The position numbers and the translations under genes are program-made. Shown here in pieces: positions 51,205-64,000 of a stretch of DNA of 64,000 bases. The stretch's first letter is position 1, and every line of letters starts with the position of its first letter. The DNA is taken from positions 7,192,001 through 7,256,000 of the forward strand of contig NC_135046.1 in assembly GCF_051020975.1 (NCBI RefSeq), in the 5' to 3' direction. The notes under the pieces were generated by a model. The model searched no databases, had not been told where the DNA came from, and saw only the letters and a list, made by a program, of their open reading frames with translations. This DNA is from Osmia lignaria lignaria. Lineage: Eukaryota > Arthropoda > Insecta > Hymenoptera > Megachilidae.

Positions 51205-53175
51205 TCTGCTGGTACGTCTCGTGAACGTTCATTTAGCTTCGATGAGTTGTCCTTCGTTTCTATGCGAGACTGATCCAGTTTCCAACGATAACAAAATTCC
51301 GAGCAACATAGATACTTGAATCCTACCTCTAATAGTTTCTCAGAAATCCAACGAGATGTATAGAAAAGAAGATCCAGGTGAATCGATTTTTTCCTCTTTC
51401 GTTGATCCATTTTCGCCCTTTTGTCGAGGGTTGTCCGATAAAATCTCGCCGAAGGAAATCCGTCGACGCGTTTCCTTTGATCCACTCGAAAGTCTTTTAC
51501 GGTAACTCGCTGGAAAATGGGATGCGTTTCCGGTACAGCCGCTGTGTCAAGGCTCTTCGTCACACGCATTTTTATCCTACCTACGGCGTTACTCTGCTGT
51601 ATCGCTTTGTCACCGGACTTTCACAGACCGGTCAAACGAGGGAACGTGAACGTTGTCTGTTGAGTGCATCCTCATTACGGTCACGCCATAATAATATTCG
51701 AGGGAATCGCCCACTATGCGAAATTTTCACATCACAATTCATCCATGTTGTGTTTCCTACGTTCATTCAGAACTTTATTCGCTACGTTCATTTATTGGTT
51801 CCTTCTTTTATGGAATAATGTTGCGACAGCGAGAAGCTGTCGCTTTGTCATTACATTTGAAACTGCTCCGCGAGAAACTGTACAAACTACAATTTGTTTA
51901 CGATAACTACGGAATGCGTCTAATCCCCTGATCTTTGCTTCCCGTTACGAGTAACTGAAGCTGTAACGCGATCGAACGGATTCAAACGCATTCTTATTAT
52001 TCATAGCGGTGCACTAGAAGCAGTCACCCAATGTACGAGCCAACGCGTGAAATTTTCACAGCCCGTTTTCATCTTTCCCATTCCCTCACCTTTCCTTATC
52101 CCATATCCGATTCTATTCCGCGGCGCCGGATGTTCCTGGGTCTAGCAACGCCGGATATCATTCGCCTTATTTTAGTTCATACCTAGACTACTACCTGCCA
52201 TGAATTTCCACGCGAACGATGCCACGCCTCGTCGTCTGTCCATTCTCCTGTCGTCCTTTTCATGATATTCGAAACGCGATGGTCAGACTCCCCGCCTAAC
52301 TCGGGGGGTTCGGTCAAAGGGAGCGGCGAACTTCCGATCGATTCGCAACCTTCGTTATCCCAGTTGAAATATGAATTCTAGTTTGATCCTCTAAATTATT
52401 AATTCCTTTGATCTCTCTATATCAAGAAACGAAGACGGTAAGAAATAGCAAATTGAAGCGTTCTATAAATAAAAAAATGTAGCGTTCAATATTTGCCGTA
52501 GTAGAAATATCGATACATAGTCAGAGGCAAAATTTAATTTAACTAGACTTCAACTTCTAGCAGTCTCCGTTCTACAATTTCACTTTTCATCCCCGCTAGC
52601 TCGTCTACGATCGATAGCTTGAAATTAGAATTTAAATTTGGACTCGACGGTCGATTCGCCAGCACGAACGAGCACGCCGATTTGCGTGAAATTTTCCTCG
52701 TTGCTCTCTCCTCTGTGTCCGGCTCGTATCGTCGCGTCGATTCTGTGCGCTAGTACGCTTCGACGAATCGGCTAACCCGCGTCGCTGCATCGCAACACGA
52801 GCGAATTCTCTTGCCAACGGCGTGCATTTACCGTCTGCAACTCTATCTGCATAATGCCGATGCATCGGACGCGAACGCTCGCCACGTGCCTCACGGCTCT
52901 TCGCCTCTTCGACGCTTCGTCGTTTCCTTCCATTTTCGAATACGTACGTACGCTCGCGAGGTAAGAGAGACTATCGTTCGTTAACAGGTGCCATCCATTT
53001 GCACGCACCGTGCTCGAAGACGAGAGAAGCCTTCCTTGCACGTTGCAATCACGATCCTGTCGTTAGGTCGCATACGTTGCACAGGCTTCAGGGAAGAATT
53101 TTCACTTAGCTATGGAAACGATCGTCGAAGTAGGTTTCCTCTACATTGTTATAGAGGAAATATGATTCGTAGCAT

Positions 53176-53203
<28 letters not shown>
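53176..53203. repeat. Poly-C homopolymer, 28 bases
   Basis: Twenty-eight consecutive cytosines between AGCAT and GGTTACG. Animal genomes rarely hold C/G homopolymers this long; A/T runs in this window reach only about 16. The complementary G28 could fold into G-quadruplexes. The true length is uncertain because such runs are error-prone in sequencing and assembly. Confidence 0.97.
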
Positions 53204-53206
<3 letters not shown>

Positions 53207-53710
53207 TACGCGTTAATTATTTCCTGAATGGTACTCATGTCAGAAGCCACAATCCGAATAATTGTATTGTTATAATTAACGTAGCACGAGTGAAATCGAA
53301 TATAGAATTGTTTGTTCGAGTTACGGTGTCTATCATTCTCAGTCAGTCATTCTCTTCCGGAAGCTCATGTAAACTATCATGTATCATGTATTTTGCTCGT
53401 TAAATATCGGTTTAACAATCCCTTGTCGGGATACTCGATCGATTCTCTCGAATGGTCCTGAAACGCGATCCTTCCAATTGTTCACGAACTCGGCTCGGCG
53501 TGCCACGGCGTACAGAAAGCTCTACACCAATCACCGGTGACAGGCAACGCGTTAGGAGACTCTCGAAAAATGTTCACGCGCGACCAACGAACAAACGACA
53601 AGCCAAGCCAAACCAAGTAGGATCGATTAATCGAAGCGTGTCGTCACGTCAAGACGACCAACTCGTAACAATGGAGTAAAAACAATTATCGAGTGGTAGG
53701 AGCGCGGGAA

Positions 53711-53733
53711 CGAGACGAGACGAGACGAGACGA
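53711..53733. repeat. (CGAGA)4 pentanucleotide repeat
   Basis: Four perfect CGAGA units plus CGA. Confidence 0.92.
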
Positions 53734-55740
53734 CAGAACCGAACGATCGTAATTGTCTGTCGCGGCAATTAATAGTGAGGCCGGGGCAGTTATGGGGGAT
53801 ACGAGCAAACGGGCCAAAGGTAAATATATAATTACAATCGCATTATTCGTGGAAAATCGAGCCAACCCACCAGTACTATTAACAGAGACAGAATAGAAGA
53901 GAAGGAAGGAACGGGTCGTCGAAAATTATGAGCCCGCGCGTTTCCCGTAACCACCTTTCCACCCCGTCACTTCTCACCCCAGGGCGCTGTTCTTCATTCG
54001 GCTTGCGCTAGGGGTGCATTCATGCGTCTCGTTCGTGCAACTGCAACGCACGATCCAGCGTATGGAGCCCACTCGTGTTATCCGTGCACCATTGTATGGT
54101 CTCTCCCTCAAAATTTTCGTGTACCCCCTTCTTCTTTAGCGTACACTCTGTTCTCGTCACACCGGGGACGTTCTGTACGCTTAACCTAGCACGAGTTAGA
54201 TGTGTAAAGTACTTTGAGCGAACGAAAGATATCGAGCATCGTTTTGATTAGAAAGGTTTCTCGCGAAGCTTTGCAAATTGTAGGTACTTGGCTTTTCGTT
54301 AATGAAACTTTCTTTGAAGGGTTGATATGGTTTCTAGTTTCACGATAGAAGCTGTTGTAGGATTTGAAACGCAACCTCGAATATGTCGGCGATTCGAAAA
54401 GCGAAACGGAACGGATGGCGTGTTAAAGGAGTTTACAACGTAGCACGGTATCGTTATCGCGACTCGTTACAAGGGAATTAAAACCACGAGATAAACGAGT
54501 CGCCAGCACGTTACGCTCGACGACCTATCCACTCGGTTCTTTCCCTCGCGTCTCGCCGGGCAGACTGTAATTTCGCATAATTAAAGCTTTCGATTTCGCA
54601 CGGTGTCCTCGATTCAACGAGGCTCGTTGACGCTCGAGAAACGACAGACACGTAGACAGATCAATCGCGACCTTTCATCTCGTTTCACCGTCGTTCGTCG
54701 AGATTCAACTTGGCGCACCGGTGAATGACAAACGTTTCAAACGCTGCTGTCGCTCTCATTATTGTATCGCGAAACTTTTCTCTTTCCTGGTGGTCCTCGT
54801 TCTATCTGGTTTCGCGAGCGGAGCGCGGAACGCGGTTATCGAGAACGAGGGAAAGTTAAGCTCGGTTTGCAACCAGCACGCACGCCGCGCCGTCAGAATT
54901 GCCGAGTCAGCGGTACGCTGTCGATCGCAGATAGAACCGTAATCGAGGATCTTGAAAAGCAGCAAAACGGCAGTAGCGAGGAACGAATCCCCCTTCTATA
55001 CCTCGGAAAAAGAAAAATTTTGTTAGCTCGATTTACCGTGTCAGCCGATTCGATTTTGTATTACCTTCCCCGAAGACAGGATCATTTTAAAACGGTACAT
55101 TCATGTGTTACAAGCGTCATTCTGCGATTCTTTTATGTTGTGAAATCACATCAGAATTGACCTTTTGATATGCAACAATCTAGTACTTTTTCGTTAGAAC
55201 GTTTCTTTTCAAGGTTGTTACTTTGCAAACGATTATCACCGTGACAGAACTATTGGCTGGTAAAAAGCCCGTCACGCGATATGCTCGCAAAAAGTTACCG
55301 AATCGAACGCGTATCAATAATAATTCTCGAATGGTATCGAGTCGTAAGTTCCGAACAGAGGCTCGAACGAGATCGTTTCACGTGAAAGTATCGCGAAAGT
55401 TCGTCTCCTCGGAATTTATACTCCTTTTTTGCTCTCTCTCTATTACGGGCCGTTCGCTCGAAGATGGGACATTATTGCCAGCGGCAAGACGAAAGACGTC
55501 CACTTCACAACCAGCGCAACGGGATTTCTCCGTCCAGACTAACTGTCTCGATTTTTCACCTTATTCTCTCCGTGACCCTTCCTAATGGCCGCGTCGCGGT
55601 CGTATCAATGAAATAGCCGGACGATTTCGCTGATTAACGGGACGCGATACGTCTCCGAACTTGAAACCGCGAAAACTTACTTTTCAAAGACGTACTTTGC
55701 TCTTTTTCAGCATCCTCGTGGAAAGGTACGTCTCTTTTGC

Positions 55741-55761
55741 TCTCTCTCTCTCTCTCTCTCT
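55741..55761. repeat. (TC)10 microsatellite
   Basis: A perfect TC run in a longer pyrimidine-rich tract. Its reading as alternating Leu-Ser explains an open frame over it. Confidence 0.95.
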
Positions 55762-58700
55762 TATTTCTTCCGGTCGGAACGTGACTTTTCACGTCCGCAA
55801 CAATGGTGCAAGCTGTGTTTCCGCAGCGGCACGTGATCCGAAAGCGTAATCGCCCCTTCAACTTCCGGCCACCGTTCAGTCCGGCAACCACTAATTCGCG
55901 CGTAAAACTTTTGCGAACGAAAGTTGCGAATGTTAGCATCGTATGTATTGTATACCTTGCCTCTCTCTTTCTCGTTCTGGCAAACCGCTTCCTTCCGTGA
56001 CGCCGGATGTTGGCACTTGTTGCAGAAAATGACGAGTTAATCCGGTAATTAGTCGCGCAGGACCTTGCACTTCCGCTCTTTCTCATACTCTTCTTACGTG
56101 TCACCTGCCTGCTTACATTTTGCTCTCTTGATTATATTATGCTTAAAAGTCTCTTCGTTTTATGTAGACGAGAATTTAATGGGAGATATTGAGTTTCTAG
56201 TTTGGCGGTGATAATGTTACGTTATGGAGGTCACCAAGTTTTGTCCCTTACCTAGAATGCCACCACTTTCTGTCCCAGTTTGTTGGCTGAGGTATAGGCT
56301 GACCTAGGAATGTACAACTAGTCCAAGAACAAAACGCTTCAAAATTCTTTAATAATTCTCTACTGTTTCTTCGTAATGAAGACATATAACTCTCATCTAT
56401 CGGGATATACCTTTTTTCTCTCAGAGCATACTAGTGTGTACAAAATCCAACTATGTTACGATTATGATTTGCATACGGTGCACGTGTTTCGTTTACACTA
56501 TTTCACCCTGGACTATAATCGTCACGAAAGCAAGCAGAGAAACGTTGTTCGCTACATGGAATCGTAGAACGCGAATCAGATTCATGTACGTTTGAAGATT
56601 CGATTCGTTACCATCTATCCTAACGAACAATCGACGGAATTTAGCCGTTAGCGATCTGATCGAAAAGCCGAGCGAATAGTAGTAACAGGAGCGCTTTACG
56701 TTAATCAAGAACCGTGATTGCCTATTATCGTACAAAGAGCGGCCGATATTATTGACATTATCTGGCAGAAATTGTGACGCGACGCGATACGACTAGAGAG
56801 GACGCCTGAGGCTTTCTCGGCGTTACTAACGCGACTCTGAATTTCCAGATCTCGCGATCCTGCGGTTATCGACGCTCCTTTCGGCATAATTGGATCGTTT
56901 CGTTGCAGTCGGAAGCGCGACAGAGCGGTCGGGGATGAACCAGGAAGCTCGTTCGAACGAAGCACCAAGGCTTTCCCCGGGGCTGTGCCGTTTTTTAATT
57001 ACGAACCCAACCCGTTCCTTAAGCAGCCAGCTAATTTCAGGACGATCGATTGAATTTTTCGGTAAACGATACGGTAAGGAAAATTACAGCGGACGAGTGG
57101 CTCGAACTAAATAATTGATTTCAACCCCGTGCTAATAGGACTTCCCTCGAAATTTAACCCCTTCGACTTTTATCATTTTTATGTTCCATTAGGACTATGA
57201 AAATTTGAAGCTGAAAACTTCAAAAATCAGTTTTTTAAATTATTTATTTACATATGAAAGGGTGCAAAGTATTGTTCACACAAAGCCTTGTTGCACTTGA
57301 CATGTTTCAATTGACAGGTGTCTATTAATTTTTGTCGTGGTTAAGTGAAACGATAAAAATGACTTGAAAATACTTACGGTATCATACTAACGTGATCGAA
57401 TGGATTAGGATCGCGACGGATGTCGACAATCGGTTTTACACGTTCGCAGTGGCTGAAAACGGGTTTAAGATTACCTAACAATCTTGTTTCGCGGGCGAGA
57501 GTTACGATTTTCTGAAATCTACTTAGTTAGCTCGATTTAACTCGAATGTAAAATAACGTGCTTGAGCTTAGTTGAATTTAAGCGAGAAGACGGTGCTTTG
57601 TTAAGTCAAAGCGCGCATTTAAATTGCAACAAAGGTTCAGTTTGACTAGATTGAAGGAAACTGCTAGACTAGCTGCTATCTTGGAAAATTGGTCGCCGGT
57701 AATGCAAGCGAGGCGTGGCTAAAATATTAAAAGCACGAGAGAGATACTTTGCAGCTGCTTTGATGATACTAAGAATCTCAATCTTCTAGATTGAAACAGA
57801 AGTTCTTGCTTTCAAATGACATAATTTTTTGATTTTATCAAATCACTTTCTGAAAATTCCTTCTGCAGAAATTTCAAATTTCTTTTACAAAACTTTTTTA
57901 TACCCAGAATTATTCTTCATCAAGATTGATATACATATAGTACACGTCAAGTGTACCTACTTCGCGTTGAAGTTGACCCAGCATCATTGACATTAGATTA
58001 AAAACTGCAAGGAGTAATCAACAAGAGGGAAGAGTAGAGTCGAGCGAAGCAAACAACTATTAAAAGATGGTTATCGCTGGCAACGCGTCCCTCGTAGCGT
58101 TAATGAAGCCAATTTGTCATGGAGGGTGAAACACTTCGCGGTCGGAAGCCGCGAACAGCTCAACGGCCGTTAATTCCATAACAAAGGAAAACAGATGAGA
58201 GTTTGAAGCAGGGATATTCAGTATTATCGAGCACGATGCGAATTTGTTCTAGTGGAACTGGCGAAGCGTTTTCAAGGATCATCTGGTATCTTTATCGCGG
58301 TCGAGCGTCAGTTCTAACCGTGTTAATCGTATTTCGATCGCATCGCGTGGCAAGAACCCGGTGGCCACCGTCAAGATACGCGATGACTGCTAGCCGAGGG
58401 CCAATTAAAATTACAAAGAGAAGCTAACGAGCAAGCGTGGTCGTGGGCATTAATCGAACGAAGAGGAAATCTAATTCAGCAGGCCGAAAGCTGCGAAGCG
58501 CGAGTTCCATTCGATTAAGCGTATCCTCGTTTTCAGCTTGTTGAACCCGGCGAAATCTGGCTGACTGGCTGGCAAACGCGCCCTTCCGATATCAAGTATA
58601 TTCGATCGTCGTCGAAATCCACGATTCTCTTCATTTCTCGCGTTACCAAAGCGAACATTTCCTTTAATTACCCTGATTATTCGTGTGCGACTCCTCGTTA

Positions 58701-61700
58701 ATCCCATCTACGTTCATAAAATCTATTTAAAATGAACTTAAACATTGTGAATCATTCAAGACCTGAAATTTCCTGCTTGTCAAACATAGGGAAGTTCAAT
58801 TTTCCTCACGGTTGGAATGATTTCAACAGCGTGTCCAGATCGTGTGCGGTATCAGTCGATGCATGATTAATCAAATCCGCCCCTCGGTTATCGGGCATTC
58901 TTGCGAGCGTATTTCGCAGGAAGCCGTATCGAGTAATTTATTTTTATCCTTGGCTCGCAGAAGCGGCTAGGTCACGAGAGAAATAAAATCACGATAGGGA
59001 AGAGGCTTTGGAAGGATTGGGAGGCTTGTAACTTCGAACTAATTTTTAATGCCCTCCCGAGAGATGCCGGGGAAAGAGGATGCAACCGTCTTGGCGGCGT
59101 GGCGCGGTGGTTGCGCGACTTTCTGCAAACTGCAGCCGTGTCTGGCATGATTTATTCAGACTGCCAACGGTACACACGAATAAATAGTCGGCTGGTAAGT
59201 TCGCGGCAACGACCCGACTAGACTGCCGCGAATAAAAGGCATCGGAATTTCATAAACAACAAGGCCCAGTTTAGCTGGCCGAGTAAGAATCTTTCGCTCG
59301 TTCCAACCGTCTTCCATTTGCATACACCTCCGTATCGATTGCACGACCGGTGAAACTCATAGCCCATTGAACGTCGTATCGGTTCGAGGAGATACACTAA
59401 ATTCAATTACGTGTTTATCGGAAAAAAGTCTCTGACCCCGACGCTGGGAGAGCAGCATCATTCGTCAAATCTACGAATCTATATTCGCCTTCGTTGTCTT
59501 CGTTCCTCCTCTACGCAGTCCACGATGCGATGGTATTATCAACGCAATTTTCAGCAGGGACTGCTGATTCGGGGAAAAATAAGAAAGATTGCGGGAATCG
59601 CGGACGGAGAGAAATAGAGGAAGAAATGTATGGCAAAAAGCGAACTCTACGAGTAAAAGCTTCGTCGGATATTTTCGAAGCGTTTATCAGGAATAATTAT
59701 TTCGGAATGAATTTCATTTATGGCAGATGTTTCGGATGTTTCGAAATATTCGGATAATTGAGCTAAATAGAGTAGTATTACACTTAACCGTGTAATAATA
59801 TGAAGTTTCAATGATGTATCGTTATAGGTAATGAACGAAATTCGGGGCTGTAAAAGGTAATTATCTCACGAGAGGATAGATAATCGCAATAAACGACAAC
59901 AAATTTATTGGACGATAGCGCGTTTACGTAAGATAACAGAATTGCACGATTCGTTACCGGAACGGCTAATTTTAATGAACTCGGTACAGGGCGAGCGTGC
60001 TGCTCGAAAATAAAAAGCGTCGATTGATCGTGAACCCAATAAGCGAGAGAAAAATTTGCTCGCAAATCTACTTGCGCCGCTCAATGACGACGCATCACGG
60101 AAGCACTTAAAAGAAGGATCGATGATTTGGACGCACTTTCTCGCGCGGACTGAAAAAGGATTTATTTATTTTTCGGGATTTTTGCACCGGAGTTTAACTA
60201 CAGCCAACAAATCGCCGTGATTTTTTTCAGTCTCGCTACCATGGGACCTGCGATATCGGCTCGTTGGTTTTGATAATAAAAATTTAGTGCAGTTACCGCG
60301 AACTCTCGATCCAGCCCCCATTGTTGGCTGTGCACGGACGTCCACGTAAAAATTGCGTTCGATTCGGTCGAACTCGATACATTCGACTAACTCGAAAACT
60401 GTGGCACGCGATGTTCGTTGCTGTAATTTTTTTTTTTCTTTCCTTGTGACGTTGCAACATTTTGTCAACCCCCTTGCCTTGTTATTAAAACGTTAACTGA
60501 TCCGATGGTCATCAGTGACTGACGTCACGAATATAATTTAATGAAATTTTGTGACTAATAAGAGTCGCCAGGATCAGAAGCGTTGACCTTTACTACTTAA
60601 CCCTAAAAGCTTCTACAAGTTCCTTAACGATTACTCCTTATAAAATTATATAGTAAGACCAGATCGGCGATTAACAACATGCGCTCTTAATTTACTGATC
60701 GATCATAAGTAGGTAACTAATGGGGTTTGTTAAACGTCATTCCAGCATAAAGAGTTATACATATTAGAAACATTATCGTTATTTTATTTTTAAATCGTAA
60801 AATTATACACTTGGATCAAAATGACAGAACCATTCTTCTGTTGTTATAAACTAAATACTTTCGTGTAGACAGCGTGTGGTCAAATTTCAAATTGTTATCA
60901 AGTTTCTATATGTTCAACAAGAAAGTTGGTTGAAGTAATCATCCGACGAGTAAACGATTCAGCTCCGACTAATCGCTCGGCTCATATGTACGAGGTTTCT
61001 CGTCGTCCATTAAACAGTCAGTTAACTGGCAGCCAGTGTGCACGGCAGATATTGTTGCTCGACTTTCCATCAGTTGCAGCAAACTTCAACCAGGGAACAG
61101 GCTTCCGCAACGAACGAAGTTTTCCGCGTAACTTCAACGCGGACGCGTTTAAACGATAGAGGATAGAAACTGACAGCGATACGACGCAACCGCGATAAAT
61201 ACGGTAATAGACAATGTCGGCGAGGCGAAGCTACGCTTGCTTTCCACCTATAAATTTCGCCAAGTTACCAGCGGTTAAGAATTTATACACGATCGTCCGC
61301 TGGATACCTGCTTGTCTGTCGGCTTACTTATCGTTTCCCGAACCTGAAACGACCAATCACGGAAACTACGAATCGGGGAAAAAAAAAAATTAAAAAAATA
61401 TACGGCAGTACTCGTAGTTGCATGTTTTACGCGAACGACTAGTTTCCGGATGATACGATCTCTGTGGCTGTTTTTTCAAACAATGTTCGTATTACGAACG
61501 ATATTATCTAAACATGGATTTTCTAGTGGAAACATAAATCTGTAGGATGAAATGATTTTTCTAACAATAAGTTTGATTAGAGTGTCGTGTATGTTGTATT
61601 TGGTGCGAATGAACATTCTAATTTGAATATTTTATTTACAATTGATTGACAAGTAAATATCGAAAGTAGAAGTGACGGTGTTTCTTGAAACGACGTATCA

Positions 61701-64000
61701 CGGTTTCCGCCCACTGAACGAGGAACCGGAACTAATTGTAAGGTGGATTGCGTGGAAGGTAGTAGCTCGAGCGGCTTCCGATGTAGCAGGAGGATGAAAG
61801 GGGAATGGTGTTTGACAGCGGGCTGCTTGCAAATCAGCGAGTGAATCGGGTTAAATGCATGCACGAGACCCAGTAAACTCGTATCAGCTGCCTTAATATA
61901 CCTGGTCGTGGTTGTAAAATACGCGTGTCTGTTGGCAAGTCGCGTGTGGCTTCGATTAACCCTTGGACGACGAACGCTCTGTGATTATGGGGTCTGCATA
62001 TTTTGATCCACCAAAGAAATTTCATCCTTTGATATCCTGTAATTCTGATTATTGCTGACATAAAAGCCTCCTCTAGACAAGGGTTAAAAGGGGCGTCAAC
62101 CTTGATCCGTAATCGTAGGCAAAGAATTTCGAACGCTTGCCGGAAGTAGCGGCTCTCTCGATCGAGGTACATGCGTTGCATCGTTGAACCACGGTCAAAG
62201 CGTTGACGTGCTTTGTCGAGGCTTTTGTGGGGCTTTTTGCGAGCCAGCCTTTTAATTAAGGCGAAGTATCGAGCTTTTTCTTTTTTCCACCCCCTTGGCT
62301 AACCAGGCTCTGTTTCGGTGTCCGATCAATCGAGCACGGTCCTCTCGTTTCGCTTCAAGAATTTGTTCCTCCGAAGACACCGATAAACTTTAACGATACC
62401 AACGAAAATGTTTCATAATGCAAACTCGAGCTTTATAAGAAGACACGCTGCTTTGAAAGGGTTCGACCAAGAGTGTCGGCATTGTTTCTTGCAAAATTGT
62501 GTCAAAGAAGCGCGGTACTTTTAATGATAGTTGATAGGTAGTTTCAATTCCGTTCTCATTTGTTCCTTGAACGATTCTTAAAGAGCGTACCCTATTGGCT
62601 ACAGATTCATCGGGATTATCTATCAGTCGATGAGTGTACACCATTTTCTCTTTTTTCCCCTTTTCACTCTTTCTCCTCTCACCCCCATTCATGGAATCGT
62701 TTCGCGGTGAAATTAGCAATGTACTATCTTCGTTTTTTTTTCAGCTCCTCTTTATTCCGTGTCCATCTTTTCAACGAGCTATTCTTTCTCGCTTCGGTGG
62801 TTCCTTTTTTCTTCTTTTGCCTTTGTCCGAGTCGAGGACAAAAGGAGAATGTAATTTCTCCAGCTTGCGTTATTTCTACGATCCTCTGGGCGCTCGCGTC
62901 GATTCCGTTTCCCTTTTCCATCATCCTCCTGCTACCTTTCGTATCCGGTCGTTTTCTTCGTTTCTTTTTTCTTCCGGCTTCCTTTTACGGAAGGTTGTTG
63001 TACTCGTGGTCGTTGTCGATGACAAAATTCCTGAAATCACCGGCGCCAAGGGTTTTGTGAACGACTTTTTGTTTTGCCTTACCGTTGTCCGAAAGAAAGC
63101 ACCCCTTGCAATGTTAACTCTTCTTGGGATTTTCAAATTTAGTTTCCATAAAAGATTTCTTAGCATCTCGTCGCTCTATAATCGTATCCCGTACGACGGA
63201 AGAGAAAAAATAGCACGGAGATACGCTTAGGAACATGAAAGAGGGTGGAAAACGTGAAGGGAAATCAAGCAAGAATAATGTATCCTGTCTATATTCGAGG
63301 AGCACGAAGACGGGTCAAACAGACGTGTACAAATCGTCTCGCGAATGGGCGCGATACGTTCACCGTTTCGCTTCGTTGAGTTTGTCTGCTTCTTCGGTGT
63401 TCGGTATCCGGTGACGAATGCAGCTCGATGATTCTGTCACTCGACACGCAGTTTCCTTCCGTGTCGGAAATTTGTCGATCGCGTGTCCTCGTAGTTGTCG
63501 TTTCGATCAAATGCACCCATGCATCGGTACACCTACTTTTGGCGACGTTTTAATTTCAAACGTTTGTGCCTGCTCTATCGTAATACCTTACCTCGTAATA
63601 TTTGATCAATTATCGACGAGAATTTCCATCTAAGGCTCTCAGCTTCTCTAACAGATACAATTACTTTCACTAGCGAATGGTATTACATTAACAGGCATGT
63701 GTCGAAACAGTTACGAAATTCTATATTCAAGCTTGATCAATCAAGCATAAAATGAACACTTAATAGCATCGATCGCAGCAACACGATCGTTGTAAATGTA
63801 ATTGAGATAGTTAAGACACTTCAACGACCTGACCATTTCTGTATTCTCCTTTAAGAAAGCGTAACCCCTTGAAAAATGGCAGGAATAAAATTTGATGCCA
63901 GCTATTTCGATCTTGCCACGGCGGTGCTCAGCCTCTATTTTATACCCCGCTCGGGCTCGTTTTATTTCTTCCTCCCCGTGTCATCGATCACGACCCTTTT

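Larger units (their letters stand above)
51205..64000. other. Probable intron or intergenic DNA to the window end
   Basis: No supported exon. The block holds the C28 tract, two small repeats, and a series of CpG-free AT-rich islands between 56220 and 57950. A CT-rich stretch at 62630-63000 yields Phe/Ser/Leu-rich frames of up to 198 codons in two phases that I regard as chance. Confidence 0.5.

Noticed and set aside
52854..52959. ATG frame of 35 codons ending at GCGAG|GTAAGAG
   Set aside because: The donor is fair, but the peptide is Arg/Thr-rich like other chance CpG-rich frames, and a minus-strand frame overlaps it.
53792..53818. Short ATG frame (MGDTSKRAK) ending at a GTAAAT donor-like site
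   Set aside because: Only nine codons with a weak donor; far too little to separate from chance.
62634..63230. 198-codon forward frame, with an overlapping 166-codon frame
   Set aside because: Phe/Ser/Leu-rich, driven by CT-rich sequence open in two phases at once; no motif and no supporting start or splice context.
1..64000. tRNA, rRNA, conserved insect microRNA or CRISPR array
   Set aside because: I looked for T-loop GTTCGA-type signatures in cloverleaf context, for mature sequences of widely conserved insect microRNAs, and for regularly spaced direct repeats; none held up by eye. A covariance-model scan would be needed to be sure.

Overview
This window looks like nuclear DNA of an insect, most likely a hymenopteran (bee, wasp or ant). 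Several features point that way. CpG dinucleotides are dense through otherwise AT-leaning sequence. GA/TC microsatellites are scattered and recognisable transposons are almost absent. No prokaryotic-style packed genes are present. The few plausible coding pieces are short and bounded by eukaryotic GT/AG splice signals. The assignment rests on composition and style only; no diagnostic gene was recognised.

No complete gene can be read here. Long open frames occur on both strands, often two or three at one place. They mostly begin at non-ATG codons, lack conserved motifs and follow CT-rich, GA-rich or CpG-rich composition, so I treat them as chance. The best coding evidence is two plus-strand exons. 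The first is an internal-exon candidate at 9262-9474, with a strong acceptor, a GAG|GTAAGT donor and exactly one open frame. The second is a probable first coding exon at 36511-36638, with two in-frame ATGs in very good Kozak contexts, an in-frame stop just upstream, a strong donor, and about 1.2 kb of GC/CpG-rich promoter and leader-like sequence before it. If the second is right, 36639 onward begins a very large intron that may run past the end of the window.

Layout: 1-9 kb is non-coding, with a weak minus-strand first-exon candidate near 4.8 kb. At 9.0-9.5 kb lies the internal exon. From 9.5 to 35 kb is intron or intergenic DNA with microsatellites and one strong orphan acceptor at 33.3 kb. 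At 35.2-36.6 kb are the promoter, leader and first exon. From 36.6 to 64 kb is non-coding DNA with a degenerate ~53-bp tandem repeat (37.4 kb), an orphan acceptor-linked open frame (51.1 kb), a 28-base C homopolymer (53.2 kb) and CpG-free AT-rich islands (56-58 kb).

I found no RNA gene, CRISPR array, intact mobile element or novel multi-gene system that the sequence supports.
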